DNA of 64,000 nt, from positions 62,001-126,000 of the forward strand of contig JAMXJH010000006.1 in NCBI GenBank assembly GCA_026131555.1, written 5' to 3'. The notes under the pieces are model-generated. The model searched no databases, was not told the DNA's origin, and saw only the letters and a list, made by a program, of their open reading frames with translations. A program made the position numbers and the translations under genes. Shown piece by piece: positions 62,716 to 64,000 of this stretch (within the stretch, counting starts at the first letter, position 1; the number at the start of each line of letters is the position of its first letter). The DNA is from Aerococcaceae bacterium NML190073 (lineage in GTDB: Bacteria; Bacillota; Bacilli; Lactobacillales; Aerococcaceae).

Positions 62716-62747
62716 AAATACTCTCTCGTGTTTACGAGAGAGTATTT
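62716..62747 (-). terminator. terminator of the right-edge surface protein gene
   Basis: AAATACTCTCTCGT and its perfect complement, 4-nt loop, four T on the minus strand. Confidence 0.88.
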
Positions 62748-62766
62748 GAAGTTGCTTGCTCTATGA

Positions 62767-63999
62767 TTAGTTATGTTTACGCGCAACTTTTGCATAGATA
62801 CTTGCCATACCTATTAAAGTGATGCTCATCCACAACAGTACGGTTGGATTTTCTCCTGTTTTTGGTAGTTTTTTGTGTGAATTTGGTGGTTCTGATTCAC
62901 TGCTACTGCTGCTTGTACTTTCATCGCTCGAGTGCGGCGGTTCTGATTCACTGCTACTGCTGCTTGTACTTTCATCACTCGAATGCGGTGGTTCTGATTC
63001 ACTGCTACTGCTGCTTGTACTTTCATCATTCGAGTGCGGTGGTTCCGATTCACTGCTACTGCTGCTTGTACTTTCATCACTCGAATGCGGTGGTTCTGAT
63101 TCACTGCTACTGCTGCTTGTACTTTCATCGCTCGAGTGCGGTGGTTCCGATTCACTGCTACTGCTGCTTGTACTTTCATCACTCGAATGCGGTGGTTCTG
63201 ATTCACTGCTACTACTGCTTGTACTTTCATCACTCGAATGCGGTGGTTCTGATTCACTGCTACTGCTGCTTGTACTTTCATCGCTTGATTGCGGTGGAGT
63301 AGGCACCAATTCATTTTCAAATATGATTGGTGAAGCTGGAACCAACGTTACTTCTAATTTACATGCTGCTTCATCCACTTTTACATTGATTGCATGCGTT
63401 GTTCTATCATAGATAATTTTATCGTTGTCTCCAATTACCTGCTTGATTTCAAAATGATAATCACCTTGTTTCGCAAATTGGATTGGGTTAAACACGATGT
63501 TGCCTTCCGCATTATTTTGCGCTGTTGCGACCACTTCTGATTTCTCATTTATCATAACAAAATCGAAGGTAGACATTGCATCCGCGCCCGTAAACGTTAC
63601 TTTTGCCTGAATAACCTGTTCAATTGGCTTCGATTGATAAACATTTACGAAAGATAGTTCCTCACTATTTTTTTGCGTAACGATCAATTGCCCATCGTTA
63701 TCTACAACTGTGAATGTAATTTCAGGCTGATTAGTCGCATATGTGACTTGGGAATCTGACCCTGCAACTTGGCGTAAAGTGTAACGTTTAGTTGTTACTT
63801 CTTCAAACCGAATCGGTTCAAATCGAATAATATTTTTATCAGACGTGGCTGTACGAACAACTGACCCTGTGTTGTCAACTAACTCATATGTCAACGCTTC
63901 TCCCGCCAGCATACAACCATCCACTCGAACTTGTGCTTCCACGATATGTTCTGCAGGTAGTGGTTTGTAACGATGGTAAAATACCGGAACTTCATCCTT
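62767..63999 (-). CDS. LPXTG surface protein with pilin (Spy0128/FctA-like) domains, N-terminus outside window
   Basis: The frame is open to the right edge; about 410 C-terminal residues are visible. Two Spy0128/FctA-type beta domains come first. The second has the usual isopeptide set: Lys in IQAKVTF, Glu in YHFEIKQV, Asn in IFENELV. The first seems to lack the Lys (VEAQVRV) and Glu (YTLRQV). Then come eight 17-residue Ser/Glu repeats, LPKTG, a hydrophobic segment and a basic tail. It is likely a sortase-anchored pilin-like or adhesin protein. Confidence 0.88.
   Translation of the reverse strand, partial: KDEVPVFYHRYKPLPAEHIVEAQVRVDGCMLAGEALTYELVDNTGSVVRTATSDKNIIRFEPIRFEEVTTKRYTLRQVAGSDSQVTYATNQPEITFTVVDNDGQLIVTQKNSEELSFVNVYQSKPIEQVIQAKVTFTGADAMSTFDFVMINEKSEVVATAQNNAEGNIVFNPIQFAKQGDYHFEIKQVIGDNDKIIYDRTTHAINVKVDEAACKLEVTLVPASPIIFENELVPTPPQSSDESTSSSSSESEPPHSSDESTSSSSSESEPPHSSDESTSSSSSESEPPHSSDESTSSSSSESEPPHSSDESTSSSSSESEPPHSNDESTSSSSSESEPPHSSDESTSSSSSESEPPHSSDESTSSSSSESEPPNSHKKLPKTGENPTVLLWMSITLIGMASIYAKVARKHN
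62890..63297 (-). repeat. eight tandem 51-bp repeats coding a Ser/Glu stalk
   Basis: Each unit encodes PPHSSDESTSSSSSESE (17 aa); the first has PPQ and the sixth HSN. The units differ at synonymous bases such as AGT/AGC and TCG/TCA. They are followed by PPNSHKKLPKTG. The 408-bp array spans 62890-63297 exactly. Confidence 0.95.
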
Positions 64000-64000
64000 A

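Noticed and set aside
62819-63412. Long plus-strand open frames (Leu/Cys-rich) across the Ser-repeat array
   Set aside because: They arise because the 51-bp repeat has no stop in several frames; the minus-strand LPXTG frame explains the region.

Overview
The window looks like a chromosomal segment of a low-GC Gram-positive of the order Lactobacillales, possibly Aerococcaceae or a close relative; the genus cannot be read from the sequence. Pointers are strong AGGAGG-type ribosome binding sites, extended -10 promoters, CcpA (cre) and PerR boxes, a lysine riboswitch, LPXTG surface proteins, a fermentative AdhE and a glgBCDAP operon. By eye the base composition is about 40% GC. No tRNA, rRNA, CRISPR array, prophage or intact insertion sequence was seen.

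Layout. 1-7650: glycogen operon glgB-C-D-A-P (minus strand; glgP is cut by the window edge) behind a promoter with an embedded cre site. 7840-11200: ArAE-type membrane protein, L-asparaginase, DUF1189 protein and YaiI family, divergent from perR, with a PerR-like box over the ArAE promoter. 12000-20540: a lipoprotein, then minus-strand housekeeping genes (yggS, M13 peptidase, DUF4230, SAP-like; NdpA and DUF956; RNase Y; MazG-like). 20650-30050: a compact ureidoglycolate/oxalurate fermentation operon: an FdrA-DUF1116 (YlbE) fusion, an MFS carrier, a DAACS symporter, AllD and carbamate kinase, with a divergent PucR regulator. 30114-35106: adhE, a CobW/G3E GTPase and a zinc alcohol dehydrogenase. 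35345-44953: ABC-F, YjdM, small lipoprotein, thioredoxin-like protein, LPXTG protein, HAD phosphatase, aldo/keto reductase, HerA-like ATPase and AzlCD. 45015-48262: amino-acid ABC transporter split by a lysine riboswitch, and luxS. 48432-50062: DUF1576 protein plus a small partner. 50193-55315: a five-gene operon (glycosyltransferase, OleD-like reductase, MBL hydrolase, adenylate-forming enzyme, KAS III) that looks like an undescribed glycolipid or lactone-type biosynthetic pathway. 55611-64000: two LPXTG adhesin or pilin-like genes flanking an ApgM-like mutase, an anion symporter and a LysR regulator.

The two best candidates for new biology are the five-gene KAS III/adenylation/SDR/MBL/glycosyltransferase operon and the reduced AllD/FdrA-YlbE/carbamate kinase operon. 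In the second, AllD would oxidise ureidoglycolate to oxalurate, the fused FdrA-YlbE protein would phosphorolyse oxalurate to oxamate and carbamoyl phosphate, and carbamate kinase would make ATP.

Two genes (12947-13504 and the CobW gene at 33007-33981) have oddly disrupted 3' ends. These may be real frameshifts or sequence errors.
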